A stretch of DNA of 64,000 nt from Paenibacillus sp. OK003. Its GTDB lineage: Bacteria > Bacillota > Bacilli > Paenibacillales > Paenibacillaceae. This document shows positions 1-9,268 of the stretch, one piece after another. Numbering within the stretch: the stretch's first letter is position 1; each line of letters begins with the position of its first letter. Below the pieces are notes generated by a model, which was not told where the DNA came from, did not search any database, and saw only the letters and a list, made by a program, of their open reading frames with translations. The stretch covers positions 31,053 to 95,052 of the forward strand of contig NZ_FOBD01000021.1 in NCBI RefSeq assembly GCF_900109515.1. Reading direction: 5' to 3'. The position numbers and the translations under genes are program-made.

Positions 1-775
1 GGAGCATCATATTGGCTGCCTCCGCAAGTTCCCGCGTTTCATCCTTCATCGGTGTGGCAATGCGCAGTGTCAGATCGCCATTGGAGGAGCCTATGTCATT
101 CAGCGCGCGGATTACTGTACGAATGTTTTTAACAATGGAACGGGATAGAATCAGGGCTGCAAAGATCGAGATCAAGGCCACACCGATAAGCGCTCCGTAC
201 AGTTCCCAGTTCAAAATTTTGTTCTTTTGCTTCAGCGCTTCAGTGCGATTTTCAGTCAACGTCAGCTCATTGGTGCGAAATGTATTCAAGAGACCACGAA
301 TCTCATCCATATCCTTCTTGCCGGGGTCTTCCGCAAAAAATTGCCGGATTGCCTCTATATCATTCGCTTTTCGAAGTGCAATAACCGGCTCGCCAGCGAC
401 TTGAATCCAGTCATCCATTTTAGTTGAAATTTCTTCAAGAAGTGCCTGCTGTGACGGGTTATCCGAGACAAGCACTGCCAGTTGATCCTTGAGTACATTC
501 TTCTGTTGAACGCCTGTGTTATAAGGGTCCAGGTAGTTTTCTTGTCCTGTAATTACATAGCCTCGTTGTCCTGTCTCCATGTTCACCATCATATTTTCGA
601 TCTCATAGGTGAGATCATGTACCTTCATATCATGATCCACCAGAAAGTCAAGTTCTCGCTGCAACTGGCTGATGCTGTTCTGAATTAATAAAATAGAGCC
701 AGCTAGTACCGCGAGTACGAGCAAATAGCCAAAGCCAATCTTATAAAAAATTTTGAAGGTCCTGTGCTTTTTCAT
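1..775 (-). CDS. Methyl-accepting chemotaxis protein, CHASE3 sensor (N-terminal part)
   Basis: The gene reads off the left edge of the window, so only its first 258 codons are seen. It starts with ATG at 775 behind an AAGGAGAGGG ribosome site. A transmembrane segment lies at about residues 9-29. An extracytoplasmic CHASE3-type domain follows, with the typical motif METGQRGYVITGQ and a Pro-Tyr a few residues later. A second membrane segment lies at about residues 190-210, then the start of a HAMP domain ending near ETRELAEAANMML. Known family role: membrane-bound chemoreceptor whose C-terminal signalling hairpin docks CheA/CheW. That hairpin is outside the window, so a histidine kinase or GGDEF output cannot be excluded. 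No neighbour gives a ligand. Confidence 0.8.
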   Translation of the reverse strand, partial: MKKHRTFKIFYKIGFGYLLVLAVLAGSILLIQNSISQLQRELDFLVDHDMKVHDLTYEIENMMVNMETGQRGYVITGQENYLDPYNTGVQQKNVLKDQLAVLVSDNPSQQALLEEISTKMDDWIQVAGEPVIALRKANDIEAIRQFFAEDPGKKDMDEIRGLLNTFRTNELTLTENRTEALKQKNKILNWELYGALIGVALISIFAALILSRSIVKNIRTVIRALNDIGSSNGDLTLRIATPMKDETRELAEAANMML

Positions 776-1061
776 GTTTGTGATCCCTCTCCTTGGGGTA
801 TATGTATTTGTCGAAAAAACTTGAATGATAGCTAGTTTAGTCCTTTAGGTGTGGTGTCTAAAGAACTAATTTCAGTATTATACTTAAAGAAAGTTTGAAT
901 GTACATAGTTTGATTAATTTATGTATAACGTTTGTGGATATTGTATGACGTTGAAGATACAGATGTTTTACATTGCGCGGTTTACACTGCGAAACGTTTA
1001 TGTTTATCATGGAAGGGGAACGATTCCGAATACATATCCCAATCCGAAAGGAACATTGGAC

Positions 1062-1748
1062 ATGACAAAAGAGACGGTATTGCGTAAACCGGAAGCAATG
1101 ATTTTTGATATGGATGGTACGTTGTTTCAGACGGAAACTCTGTTGTTGCCAGCCTATCATCAGCTGTTTGATACATTGCGGGCCGAAGGGTATTTTGAAG
1201 GAGAGACTCCTCCTGAAGAACGAATGCTGGGAAGCCTGGGAATGTTGTTAGAAGATATATGGAAAGTGGTTATGCCCGAAGCTTCAGTTGCGGCCCATCG
1301 ACGTGCAGACGAGCTGCTGCTTCAGTTGGAGATTGAAGGGCTGGATGGGGGAAGCTCGCAGCTGTACCCACAAGTAAAAGAGACGCTGGAAGCGTTGAAA
1401 GAACAGGGCGTACGGTTATTTGTCGCCAGCAACGGGCTGGAGGACTATGTCAAAGGCGTGGCCTTTGCCCATGAGATCATGCCGCTCTTTGAAGGCGTGT
1501 ATAGTGCAGGACAGTACAAGACCCCTTCCAAAGTTAACTTGGTTCAGATCCTGCTTGAGAAGCATCGGATTCAGGATGCATGGATGGTAGGGGATCGCTC
1601 TTCGGATGTGGAAGCAGGCAAAATGAACAACCAGACCGTTATCGGCTGTGCCTATGCAGGGTTCGGTCGGGATGAAGAACTGGCAGGATCAGATGTACTG
1701 ATCTCTGATTTTACGGAACTGCTTCGGTTGTATCGGGAAGCCGAGTAG
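1062..1748 (+). CDS. HAD-superfamily hydrolase (phosphatase-like)
   Basis: A 228-residue cytoplasmic HAD hydrolase. Motif I is FDMDGTLF with the nucleophile Asp16 and acid/base Asp18. A helical cap follows at about residues 25-95. Motif II is in FVASNG, the motif III lysine in TPSKVN, and motif IV in VGDRSSDVEAG. Family knowledge: these enzymes hydrolyse phosphomonoesters through an aspartyl-phosphate; the substrate cannot be told from sequence. The reading frame is open upstream to 921, but ATG 1062 has the ribosome site (AAAGGA, 9 bases upstream) and places motif I at the usual depth, so it is preferred. It stands alone and faces the YheC/YheD array across a shared hairpin. Confidence 0.85.
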   Translation: MTKETVLRKPEAMIFDMDGTLFQTETLLLPAYHQLFDTLRAEGYFEGETPPEERMLGSLGMLLEDIWKVVMPEASVAAHRRADELLLQLEIEGLDGGSSQLYPQVKETLEALKEQGVRLFVASNGLEDYVKGVAFAHEIMPLFEGVYSAGQYKTPSKVNLVQILLEKHRIQDAWMVGDRSSDVEAGKMNNQTVIGCAYAGFGRDEELAGSDVLISDFTELLRLYREAE

Positions 1749-1751
1749 AAT

Positions 1752-1803
1752 AAAACCTACCACCCCAAGTCCATTCGGACGCTGGAGCGGTAGGTTTTTT
1801 TGG
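1752..1803. terminator. Bidirectional terminator between HAD gene and YheC/YheD array
   Basis: A hairpin with arms AAACCTACC and GGTAGGTTT, followed by a run of T on the plus strand and a run of A before the left arm. It lies between convergent genes ending at 1748 and 1844 and can serve both. Confidence 0.8.
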
Positions 1804-1843
1804 TTCAAGGAGCATTCGGTTCTTTACCCAGTTAGCCTGACGG

Positions 1844-3037
1844 TCACGACCGGGATTTTCTGGTCCTTTTAAGGATGGGAGATTTACCTTTTACGCGTTT
1901 GACCGGTTTAGTTACCTTTACTCCACGAGGCGGATGAGTTGCATTCGCATGGTTGCGATACACCCACAAGGCGTACTCCAGTGGTTGGGTGATTGCCTTG
2001 GAATAAATATCTTTCTCACCAATGCGGGCGAACACTTCACGCGCAGGTTTTGGATTCACTTCAAGCAGATAGATGTGCCCGCTTTTGTCGATCGCCAAAT
2101 CCAGAGCGAGTTCACACAAGTTTCCATAGGTATTTTCCAGAAACGTGGCTACATCAATTCCGAATTTTTCGGCCGTTGCGTTAATTTCTACTCGCTGCTT
2201 CTCATCCGTGATCCATTGTTTCATCAGTTTGTGCATCGCTACGGCCTGACCACCGCCATGCAGATTGGAGGTAACACTTTTCTTCGCGCCCATCCGTCCT
2301 GCACATCCAGTTAATTCCCACTGTCCTTCACCGTTCTTCTGAACCAGCATTCGATAATCATGAACACGGCCGTTCGGAAGCTGGAGTTGAATACCCTGCT
2401 GCACAAGGTATTTGTCTTTCATATTCCAGTTCTGGAGCAGTGAACCCAGTCGTGATAGATGGACTTTGCGCGGGGTGATGATCCGGCGCTTCTGGTCCCG
2501 TCCTTGGACAAGAACCGTATTGGCCTCGCTGCTACGCTCTATGCGTAGAATTCCGCGCCCTCCGGTTCCATTAATGGGCTTCAGATAGATCAGCGAGGAG
2601 GCCTTCAGCATTTTGTTGACGTCGGACATATCCTGATACAGAAGAGTGTCGGGCAAATGCTCGCGAAAGGCTGTCTTCGCGGAGAGTGTCTGATGGATGG
2701 TCCACTTATTACGCAACGGACGGTTGAGAAAGAGCAAGTGACCATACTTTTGCCGAAAGGAAAGCAATTGCTGAAATCTGCGATTGCGCTGTATGCGGCA
2801 GCGGTCGAAGATGATATCCGGGAATGAACGCCATTCCCGGGACCAGCCTTTTTCCGAATGAAAGACCATGGCCTCAATCTGTTTGCCTCCTGGATGTACA
2901 TCGGCAGGTGTGAACACATAAATATCGAGTCCCCGCTTGCGCCCTTCAAGGATCATTCTGCGGTATATGCTCCGTTCTTCCAGAGCGCGATGTTCATTTA
3001 AGTACAACGTCATAATGCCCAGAACAGGTGAGGACAC
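1844..3037 (-). CDS. YheC/YheD family ATP-grasp protein, paralog 5 (short form)
   Basis: About 397 residues, last gene of the array. The C-terminal two thirds have the ATP-grasp layout: a glycine loop YLKPINGTGGRGIL, a conserved VQKNGEGQWELTGCAGR strand, and a metal-binding end LLEVNPKPAREVF with Glu and Asn. It lacks the extra N-terminal domain of paralogs 1 and 3. The tail is rich in Lys/Arg (VKVTKPVKRVKGK and beyond), suggesting nucleic-acid or coat contact. The frame opens with TTG at 3043, but GTG 3037 sits 7 bases after AAGGTG and is preferred. Known: YheC/YheD of B. subtilis are endospore-coat-associated; their substrate is unknown. It follows paralog 4 after about 35 bases, so the two are probably one transcript. 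Confidence 0.8.
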   Translation of the reverse strand: MSSPVLGIMTLYLNEHRALEERSIYRRMILEGRKRGLDIYVFTPADVHPGGKQIEAMVFHSEKGWSREWRSFPDIIFDRCRIQRNRRFQQLLSFRQKYGHLLFLNRPLRNKWTIHQTLSAKTAFREHLPDTLLYQDMSDVNKMLKASSLIYLKPINGTGGRGILRIERSSEANTVLVQGRDQKRRIITPRKVHLSRLGSLLQNWNMKDKYLVQQGIQLQLPNGRVHDYRMLVQKNGEGQWELTGCAGRMGAKKSVTSNLHGGGQAVAMHKLMKQWITDEKQRVEINATAEKFGIDVATFLENTYGNLCELALDLAIDKSGHIYLLEVNPKPAREVFARIGEKDIYSKAITQPLEYALWVYRNHANATHPPRGVKVTKPVKRVKGKSPILKRTRKSRS

Positions 3038-3072
3038 AAACAATCACCTTCTTTAGCTGTTATTCCTGTTCA

Positions 3073-4179
3073 TCATCGTTTAGACTGACGGGCAAGGTAG
3101 GCGCTGTACTGAAAAATACGTTCTAATGACCTCCGCCGAATCTGCGGTTCATCGAACTTCATCGGCTTCGCATTCGCTTCGAAGAACCAAATCTCGCCCA
3201 TATCGTCAACGCCCAGATCCATGGACATTTCACCCAGGGTATGCCCTGAGCCTCTTTCCACTTGTCTCGCAATCAACAATGAAGTGGATTTTACCCGCTT
3301 CATCAGTGTATTCGACATTTCTTCCCCGAAGAGATCAGTGAGCAATTTCTCTGGGTCCTCCACACTGCCTCCGCGCGGCACGTGGGTCGTAATACTTCTG
3401 GAGCCTGCGAGCCGGGCTCCGACTCCCGTTACGCTCCATTGTCCTTTGCCGTTTTTCTGCACAAGTACCCGTAGATCGAATGGACGCTTGCGGGACGACG
3501 CCAGCTCAATACCCTGTTGCATGATATAGGGTGTGTGTCCAGTCTCCTTGCGAATTCTTGCCCATAGCTTGGAGAGTGTTGCCGCTTTGTACGTGGTGCT
3601 CTTTCGGGTGCTCTGTATTTTAAGCCGGTAAGGAAGGCGTTCTTTTTCCTGGAACTTGAGCATCATGATGCCTTTGCCGGCCTTGCCACTTTCGGGTTTC
3701 AAGTATAGATAGGGATGTGATCGCAGCACCGTCCCTAGAGTGGAGGCCGTTCGCATCCGTCTGGTATGGGGAATCAGGCGCTGGGTAGACTTAGATTTCT
3801 TGAGCCATTCGAACAAATTCCATTTATTGAAGAAAAACGGGTTATATAGTTCAATTCCGGAATGCATGCACTCCTCAATTTTGCGCTGTACGGAAGGCTT
3901 GCGTTCGTCCTCCCGGTTGGGAATCCGATTGTACAGAACATGGGGAAGAGGGAAGGACTGTGAAGTCCATTTTCCACTCCCATTGTTGTACGTGTATCCT
4001 TTTACGGTGGGTCCGCTTACGTTCAAATCTCGCACGGTCACGACGTACACCACAAAACCCATATTTTCCCCTGTCTGCACAATATCCAGGAAATTTTGAT
4101 GGTTTCCTCTGAACATCCCTCGCTCATCATGCATGGTCAGGACGGCAATGACGGGTTTGAAATCATCCTGCAGGCTCAT
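3073..4179 (-). CDS. YheC/YheD family ATP-grasp protein, paralog 4 (short form)
   Basis: 368 residues, beginning MSLQDDFKPVIAVLTMHDERG. The ATG at 4179 overlaps the stop of the upstream gene (TGATG), a sign of translational coupling. The frame stays open to 4320 but that extension overlaps the previous gene and looks non-homologous. ATP-grasp features: the loop YLKPESGKAGKGIMML, the strand VQKNGKGQWSVTGVGAR, and the metal-binding end FFEANAKPMKFDEP. Like paralog 5 it lacks the N-terminal domain of the long forms. Function by family only: spore-associated ATP-grasp enzyme of unknown substrate. Confidence 0.85.
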   Translation of the reverse strand: MSLQDDFKPVIAVLTMHDERGMFRGNHQNFLDIVQTGENMGFVVYVVTVRDLNVSGPTVKGYTYNNGSGKWTSQSFPLPHVLYNRIPNREDERKPSVQRKIEECMHSGIELYNPFFFNKWNLFEWLKKSKSTQRLIPHTRRMRTASTLGTVLRSHPYLYLKPESGKAGKGIMMLKFQEKERLPYRLKIQSTRKSTTYKAATLSKLWARIRKETGHTPYIMQQGIELASSRKRPFDLRVLVQKNGKGQWSVTGVGARLAGSRSITTHVPRGGSVEDPEKLLTDLFGEEMSNTLMKRVKSTSLLIARQVERGSGHTLGEMSMDLGVDDMGEIWFFEANAKPMKFDEPQIRRRSLERIFQYSAYLARQSKR

Positions 4180-5552
4180 CAAATACCGTCTCTCTTCCGG
4201 AATTTGCTCAAATACAGGCAATGTTCCAAAATGTGCTCCACCGACGATTTTCCTTCCACCCGCAGAGAAGGGTGGCGGAAAATGGAGCGCCCTGGTTTGG
4301 CGTTCGCTTCGAACATCCATACATGTTCCTCCTGATCAATGCCCAGATCAAAGCCAATCTCACCAATCAGATGCTGGTGCTGGGTTTCAATCGCCTGGGC
4401 CAGTGTAATAGCGACGGATTTGGCATGCTGAAGCACTTCTCCCGCTCGGTCGCCAAAGTTGCGGCTAAGTGCCTGCTCAGGGGTCATCAGGGAGCCGCCG
4501 TTTTTGATATGTGTGGTTACGCTGCCTCGACCAGCCTTCTTGGCGCCAATACCAACGACCACCCAATGATTGTTCCCGTTCTTATGCATGTGAAAGCGGA
4601 AATCAATCGGACATTCGTCGATCTCAATAAGCCGGATACCCTGTTGTACAACATAACCGCGAAGCTGTTTGCCATGTCTGCCTTGAAGCATGCGCATGAG
4701 GCTGTTGAATGAACCAAAACGCAGCAGGGCGTTGCCGCCTTTTTTGCGATAACGGGCGAAATAGCCACGTTTGGGTGAATAGGTCAAGCGGTAGATGCCG
4801 TTGCCCAGACTTCCCGCTGTTGGTTTGTAATAGACAAATTGATGGCGTTCCAGCATTTCTTTCATCTGTTCTACCGTCGGATTAGTGATGGATTCAGGAA
4901 TATATCGTCCGGCTGCAGGATCGTTCTCAAGTAACTTATAGATGTCCGACTTGTTGAAGAAGCTCCAGTTAAAGAACGGGATTTTGCGCCGGACAAATCG
5001 CTCACGCAACTGGTTGATTGCTGGTGAAAAGTCCGAGCGGCGGCTAGGCAACCGGTTGTATACGACGTCTGGCAGAGGCACCGTTTTACGGCTGAAACTC
5101 CCATTGTCATTAAGGAAGAAACCGGATACCGTTTCATTCTGCCAGTTAATATCTCTTGGGGTGAACGCATAAATATAAGATTTGCGTTTGCCTTCGCGGA
5201 GCAGTTGTTTGATAAACCCGGTACGGGAGCCAAACGGATTCGAGCCTGATGAAGGGCCATCAGACAGCACGCCAATCAGTGGACCCAGTTGGACTTCATC
5301 GTTCTGCAGGTTGCGGAGATAGATACTGCCCCGTTTCGGAACGTTCATCAGATTGCGTATGCCCGAGGCGAGATAGAGATGTTTACCAGCCTTTTTGATG
5401 GGTTTGATGGTTGCGGGCACCCGGTCACGGCCAAACCGCAAATGTATCGTTTTTTTGCCGGATAGATTGAGGCTTTTCATCAATGCGTTGGATATATAAA
5501 CCACTTTATCCGGCTGCTGTGTGAAATGCAGATTGCAAAAGGTCAAACTCAT
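4179..5552 (-). CDS. YheC/YheD family ATP-grasp protein, paralog 3 (long form)
   Basis: 457 residues with ATG at 5552 behind AGGAGGATAAATC. About 95 N-terminal residues form a separate all-beta-like domain ending in YLRNLQNDEVQLGPLIGVL. The YheC/YheD ATP-grasp region follows, with the loop YYKPTAGSLGNGIYRL, the strand HKNGNNHWVVVGIGAKKAG, and the terminal MFEANAKPGRSIF bearing the metal-binding Glu/Asn. Its stop overlaps the start of paralog 4. The same N-terminal domain occurs in paralog 1, so the array mixes long and short versions. Role by family: endospore coat association; enzymatic reaction unknown. Confidence 0.85.
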   Translation of the reverse strand: MSLTFCNLHFTQQPDKVVYISNALMKSLNLSGKKTIHLRFGRDRVPATIKPIKKAGKHLYLASGIRNLMNVPKRGSIYLRNLQNDEVQLGPLIGVLSDGPSSGSNPFGSRTGFIKQLLREGKRKSYIYAFTPRDINWQNETVSGFFLNDNGSFSRKTVPLPDVVYNRLPSRRSDFSPAINQLRERFVRRKIPFFNWSFFNKSDIYKLLENDPAAGRYIPESITNPTVEQMKEMLERHQFVYYKPTAGSLGNGIYRLTYSPKRGYFARYRKKGGNALLRFGSFNSLMRMLQGRHGKQLRGYVVQQGIRLIEIDECPIDFRFHMHKNGNNHWVVVGIGAKKAGRGSVTTHIKNGGSLMTPEQALSRNFGDRAGEVLQHAKSVAITLAQAIETQHQHLIGEIGFDLGIDQEEHVWMFEANAKPGRSIFRHPSLRVEGKSSVEHILEHCLYLSKFRKRDGI

Positions 5553-5611
5553 GATTTATCCTCCTATCCTGAAAAGATCCTTCGGCTCCATGGCAAGCGG
5601 GCATGCGGGCC

Positions 5612-6802
5612 TCAGCCGCCTTGAATCGGGATGGGTTTCAGGCCAGCTGTGCTGGATGTATTCGGCATTTTCATTGGACGTATCACGTCCGTGAGAACAT
5701 GTTGTTGCAGCAAATAACGGGCATAGGCAAGTGGCCGGGAATAGGTCAGGGCGTGCATGCGTGTGTCACCCGCCTCTGCGAATGAGGATCGGCCCGGTTT
5801 TGAATTCACTTCAAGCAGCCAGAGGCGACCCTGAACATCTGCTCCGAAATCAAGACCCAGTTCGGCCAGCCTGCCGAAGCGGTTTTCCAACAGGGTGGGG
5901 ATGCGTGCGGAAGCCTGCCTGATCGTCTCCACAAGAGCGTTGGTACGATTGCTTCCGTATCGCTCCAACAGATAAGGATGCACAGGATACGCCTTCCCCC
6001 CTCCATGCAAATTCGAAGTGAGTGAGCCAGCCGGTCCTTCCCGTACCATACATCCGGTTAGAGACCAGCGCCCTTGCCCATTTTTTTGCACCAAGGCCCT
6101 AATGTCGAACGGTCGTCCATGATGACTCAGCTCCAGATAGGGCTGTATCATCATCTTCTTTCCGGCCCTGCTTGAATCCAACCAGGCAGTTACGTCCTGC
6201 CGATGATTAAATGTACGTTGAATCAATTCATTGTGTGTATTTCTTCCCTCCATAGTCCAAGAGGAGGGGGGATCACTGGAATAAAGGCGAAACGTATCTT
6301 TACCATGGGTGCCCGATACAGGTTTGAAGAAAATACCTTTGGGCCATCGCTTCAGCCATTCCTCCCACGAGGTACCCGGCTGAAGCAATGCTGTAGGTGC
6401 AAGAAGGGTACGCAGTTTTGTATCTCCAGATAAGGTTCGGTGGACCTTCCATTTACCAGGCAATGAACCAGACCAATAACGGCGATGATAACCACCACTG
6501 GCGGGAACAAGTTCCTGGAGCTGCTGTTTGAACGCTCTGGGGAGCGGCAGCAGACAACGATCCATGATCAGGTTCACAGCAGGGAGAGAGACGACGCTCC
6601 AATGTCCTCTATCATATGCATAACCCTGAGTGAGCCGGGATGCGTTAGATTCATTCGATACGGGAAGCACAATGATATGCAGACCATATTTATGGCTTTC
6701 CAAACTGAGACGACGACAGAAGAGTTCATCCACGAAAGGAGGCGAGCCTTCTGTTGCCCGAACCAGGATGGCTACTGTGTTTGTCTGATGTTGCAGGAAC
6801 AT
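5612..6802 (-). CDS. YheC/YheD family ATP-grasp protein, paralog 2 (short, divergent)
   Basis: 396 residues from ATG 6802, with AGGAGGT 8 bases upstream. The YheC/YheD fold is recognisable from VQKNGQGRWSLTGCMVREG and the metal-binding end LLEVNSKPGRSSF. The glycine loop is altered: FFKPVSGTHGKDTFRL has Asp where the other four copies have Gly, which could affect nucleotide binding. The N terminus (TNTVAILVRATEGSPP) lacks the extra domain of the long forms. It lies 30 bases downstream of paralog 1. It is probably co-transcribed in the array. Confidence 0.8.
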   Translation of the reverse strand: MFLQHQTNTVAILVRATEGSPPFVDELFCRRLSLESHKYGLHIIVLPVSNESNASRLTQGYAYDRGHWSVVSLPAVNLIMDRCLLPLPRAFKQQLQELVPASGGYHRRYWSGSLPGKWKVHRTLSGDTKLRTLLAPTALLQPGTSWEEWLKRWPKGIFFKPVSGTHGKDTFRLYSSDPPSSWTMEGRNTHNELIQRTFNHRQDVTAWLDSSRAGKKMMIQPYLELSHHGRPFDIRALVQKNGQGRWSLTGCMVREGPAGSLTSNLHGGGKAYPVHPYLLERYGSNRTNALVETIRQASARIPTLLENRFGRLAELGLDFGADVQGRLWLLEVNSKPGRSSFAEAGDTRMHALTYSRPLAYARYLLQQHVLTDVIRPMKMPNTSSTAGLKPIPIQGG

Positions 6803-6832
6803 ACCGCTGCACCTCCTCTAATGGATGACTCT

Positions 6833-8200
6833 TCAGAATCCGGCCAGATAGGAGGAGTATTCCAGCATCGCTTTGACCGAAGGCCGGATTTTGCTCTCGC
6901 TAAGTGGCGTATTATCGTTCTTAGATGGTTTGGAGTTCACTTCAAGCAGCCAGACTCTTCCGCTGGTGTCCAAGGCGAGATCGATGCCGAGTTCACCGAA
7001 ATGGGCGGGGATGGCACCTTCAATGCCTTTGGCGATATCCAGCGCTGCCGTATGCAATCCTGCATACGCAGAAGCTTTGGCTGATGAGGACAATTGGGTT
7101 TTGGCTACAGCTTCTTTGACGGTGCTGAGACTTCCACCACGTGCCAGGTTGGATACATAGTGACTGCCGCCTGCAATACGTGCGACGATGGAAGTGACAC
7201 TCCATTTACCCGTACGGTTTTTTTGCACAAGCGCACGGAAATCTACGGGTCTGCCGCTGTTATCAATCAGGGAAAGACCCTGTTGGATCTGGTAGCGCGT
7301 TGTTTTCATTTTCCCGGACAGACTGGCATACAGTTTATCCAGAGAAGCATACGTTTGTTTTCGGGTCCCCCCAACGCTTGTAGCGAGGGTGAGGAAGCTG
7401 CCGTCGTTTTGACGGGAGACCCGGATGATACCTTTGCCAAGCGACCCGCGAACCGGCTTCAGAAAGACAACCGGATATCGATTGCACATCGTTTTGAGTG
7501 TGGCGGAGGCTTTGAGCAAATGGGATTCGGGCAGCACTCTCTTCAGCGTTGAAATGGACTTCAAGGCATCGAATACTTCATTTTTGTCCAGAAACTTTTC
7601 GTTAAAGGTTTGTGTACCGTAGAGCGATTTTACTTCTTTCATAAAATGCTGTACGCTAGGTTTGTTCTCAAGCTTACGGGACGTCAGCCGGTTATTGACG
7701 ACGTCTGCTATAGGCAGAACGGTCTTTTTCCAGCCGTCATCATACACCCAGCCTTTCATATAACCCGTTACCGCTCCAATATCCTCCGGTGTGAAAAAGG
7801 ATACATAAGCGCCCTGCTTCCGGCAGGCGTTCACCAGTTCTTGACAGAACATCGTGATGGAGCCAAAGGGCCGATCGGGCTGATCGGGGTAATCCTGGCT
7901 AACCAATACACTGATGTAAGGTCCAAGGCGGAGCGTACGGCTGGCTGAACGATAAGATATGCTCAGGACCGAACGGGGAACAAGGCCGGTCTTGCTGGCT
8001 ACCGTCTGATTAATGCGCAGACCGTCATACCTAGGAACAGGGATGACAGTGACCTCACGGCGGAAAGAGCCGAATTGCAGCTGAAGCGGCCTTCCCGAAG
8101 GGATTTTAAGCGCCTTGAGCACCCCTTCGCCCAGCATGATGACGTCGTCCTGCAGGATGCCCGAGCCGGTAACCTGAATCGTTACTTTTTTAGTGGACAT
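6833..8200 (-). CDS. YheC/YheD family ATP-grasp protein, paralog 1 (long form)
   Basis: 455 residues, first gene of the array. ATG 8200 has AAGGAG 8 bases upstream; the open frame continues to 8488 but that part runs into the yheA promoter region and has no family character. An N-terminal domain of about 100 residues (MSTKKVTIQVTGSGILQDD to LRLGPYISVL) precedes the ATP-grasp region, with the loop FLKPVRGSLGKGIIRV, the strand VQKNRTGKWSVTSIVARIAG, and the end LLEVNSKPSKNDN. It is divergent from yheA, as B. subtilis also keeps yheA near yheC and yheD. Spore-coat association is known for the family; the chemistry is unknown. Confidence 0.85.
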   Translation of the reverse strand: MSTKKVTIQVTGSGILQDDVIMLGEGVLKALKIPSGRPLQLQFGSFRREVTVIPVPRYDGLRINQTVASKTGLVPRSVLSISYRSASRTLRLGPYISVLVSQDYPDQPDRPFGSITMFCQELVNACRKQGAYVSFFTPEDIGAVTGYMKGWVYDDGWKKTVLPIADVVNNRLTSRKLENKPSVQHFMKEVKSLYGTQTFNEKFLDKNEVFDALKSISTLKRVLPESHLLKASATLKTMCNRYPVVFLKPVRGSLGKGIIRVSRQNDGSFLTLATSVGGTRKQTYASLDKLYASLSGKMKTTRYQIQQGLSLIDNSGRPVDFRALVQKNRTGKWSVTSIVARIAGGSHYVSNLARGGSLSTVKEAVAKTQLSSSAKASAYAGLHTAALDIAKGIEGAIPAHFGELGIDLALDTSGRVWLLEVNSKPSKNDNTPLSESKIRPSVKAMLEYSSYLAGF

Positions 8201-8480
8201 CACGGATCTCCTTCCGGGCGGCAACTTGATGTCTGATCTCGAAGTTGAACGGCATCTGAACATGGCATGTGCTTCATCATATGAGGACATATAACCCTTG
8301 GTGATTGACCCATTTGGATTAAATGTATTTGATGCTCGGCAGGTAATGGATGGCATGTTTCCGCAACCTTTGTTTGACGGAAGTGAAATACGTGTATTAA
8401 CACGGGTGAACGTTGCGATGAGAATGCGAATGAATACGAATGGATAACAGAAGAACAACCCAATTTGAGGAGGAATAATA
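8201..8480. promoter_or_regulatory. Divergent intergenic region between YheC/YheD array and yheA
   Basis: 280 bases that must hold promoters for both directions. A small inverted repeat (arms CGTGT and ACACG around ATTA) lies at 8391-8404, about 75 bases before yheA. I found no confident -35/-10 pair and no clear sporulation-sigma promoter for the array. Confidence 0.4.
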
Positions 8481-8828
8481 GTGAACATTTATGACAAAGC
8501 CAATGATTTGGCCAAAGCACTGAGAGAAAGCAGCGAGGTGGAAGAAATTACTTCTGCGATGAAGCTGATCGAAGCAGACCCTGAAGCAAAGGCAATGCTG
8601 GATAATTTCCGTGATCAACAGATGGAATTGCAACAACGTATGATGAGTGGGGATATGCCTGCACCGGACGAGATGGAGAAAATGGAGAAACTGTTCGAAG
8701 TACTGAGCCTGAACCTGAATATCCGTCGTCTGTTTGACGCTGAACGTCGCCTGAGTGTCATTATCGAAGACGTGAACAAAATTATTGCAGACAGCCTGGG
8801 TCATCTGTACGGTGGCGCTGAAGCCTAA
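8481..8828 (+). CDS. yheA: YheA family protein (UPF0342, YlbF/YmcA-like)
   Basis: 115 residues, almost entirely alpha-helical. It starts with GTG at 8481, directly after GAGGAGGAATAATA. Landmarks shared with B. subtilis YheA (recalled, not aligned by tool) are NIYDKANDLAKALRES near the start, the central ADPEAKAMLDNFRDQQMELQQ, and the end DVNKIIADSLGHLYG. The wider YlbF/YmcA family has members that act as RNase Y partners, but for YheA itself the role is not established. Its position beside yheC/yheD-type genes supports the assignment. Confidence 0.85.
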   Translation: MNIYDKANDLAKALRESSEVEEITSAMKLIEADPEAKAMLDNFRDQQMELQQRMMSGDMPAPDEMEKMEKLFEVLSLNLNIRRLFDAERRLSVIIEDVNKIIADSLGHLYGGAEA

Positions 8829-8929
8829 ACCTAACCTTGTCCCGTTTTTTTTGCCTGAACCTCTCATATTAGCTCTTTATCGTTCATAGACTAGACATAT
8901 AGAGTCGATCAAGAACGAAGGAGCTGTGA

Positions 8930-9217
8930 ATGGTGAAAAGGTTAAAGAAAGCAAAACATGTGATCTATCTGGTTATCGCGTTGTCGATGCTGGTTATTGC
9001 GCTGCCGCGGATTTCCTTTGCTGGCGGAATGGACTGGGTTAATATTTTTGGCATCGTATGGGTGCTGTTCTCCTTATTAATCATTGGTGCACATCTGCAT
9101 TTTATTCTTGGTGTGGATGAAGAGAAGAAGCGTGCACTGGAAGCTGTTCGGCGGGCAAAGCTGCGGCAGTGGGAGATGAAACTGGTGGACAAGCAGGAAC
9201 AGAGCAAATCTGTATAA
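8930..9217 (+). CDS. Small membrane protein, unknown function
   Basis: 95 residues with ATG at 8930 after AAGGAGCTGTGA. Two hydrophobic segments are visible, at about residues 11-30 and 36-58, followed by a charged amphipathic tail (DEEKKRALEAVRRAKLRQWEMK). The first segment ends in a small-residue stretch (SFAGG) that could be a signal-peptidase site, but two membrane helices with a cytoplasmic tail seem as likely. I do not recognise the family. It has its own terminator downstream, so it is probably monocistronic. Confidence 0.65.
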   Translation: MVKRLKKAKHVIYLVIALSMLVIALPRISFAGGMDWVNIFGIVWVLFSLLIIGAHLHFILGVDEEKKRALEAVRRAKLRQWEMKLVDKQEQSKSV

Positions 9218-9268
9218 GGTTTGGATCACATATGACATGGTGTTAGCGATGGTTCTATCTGTCTAAGT

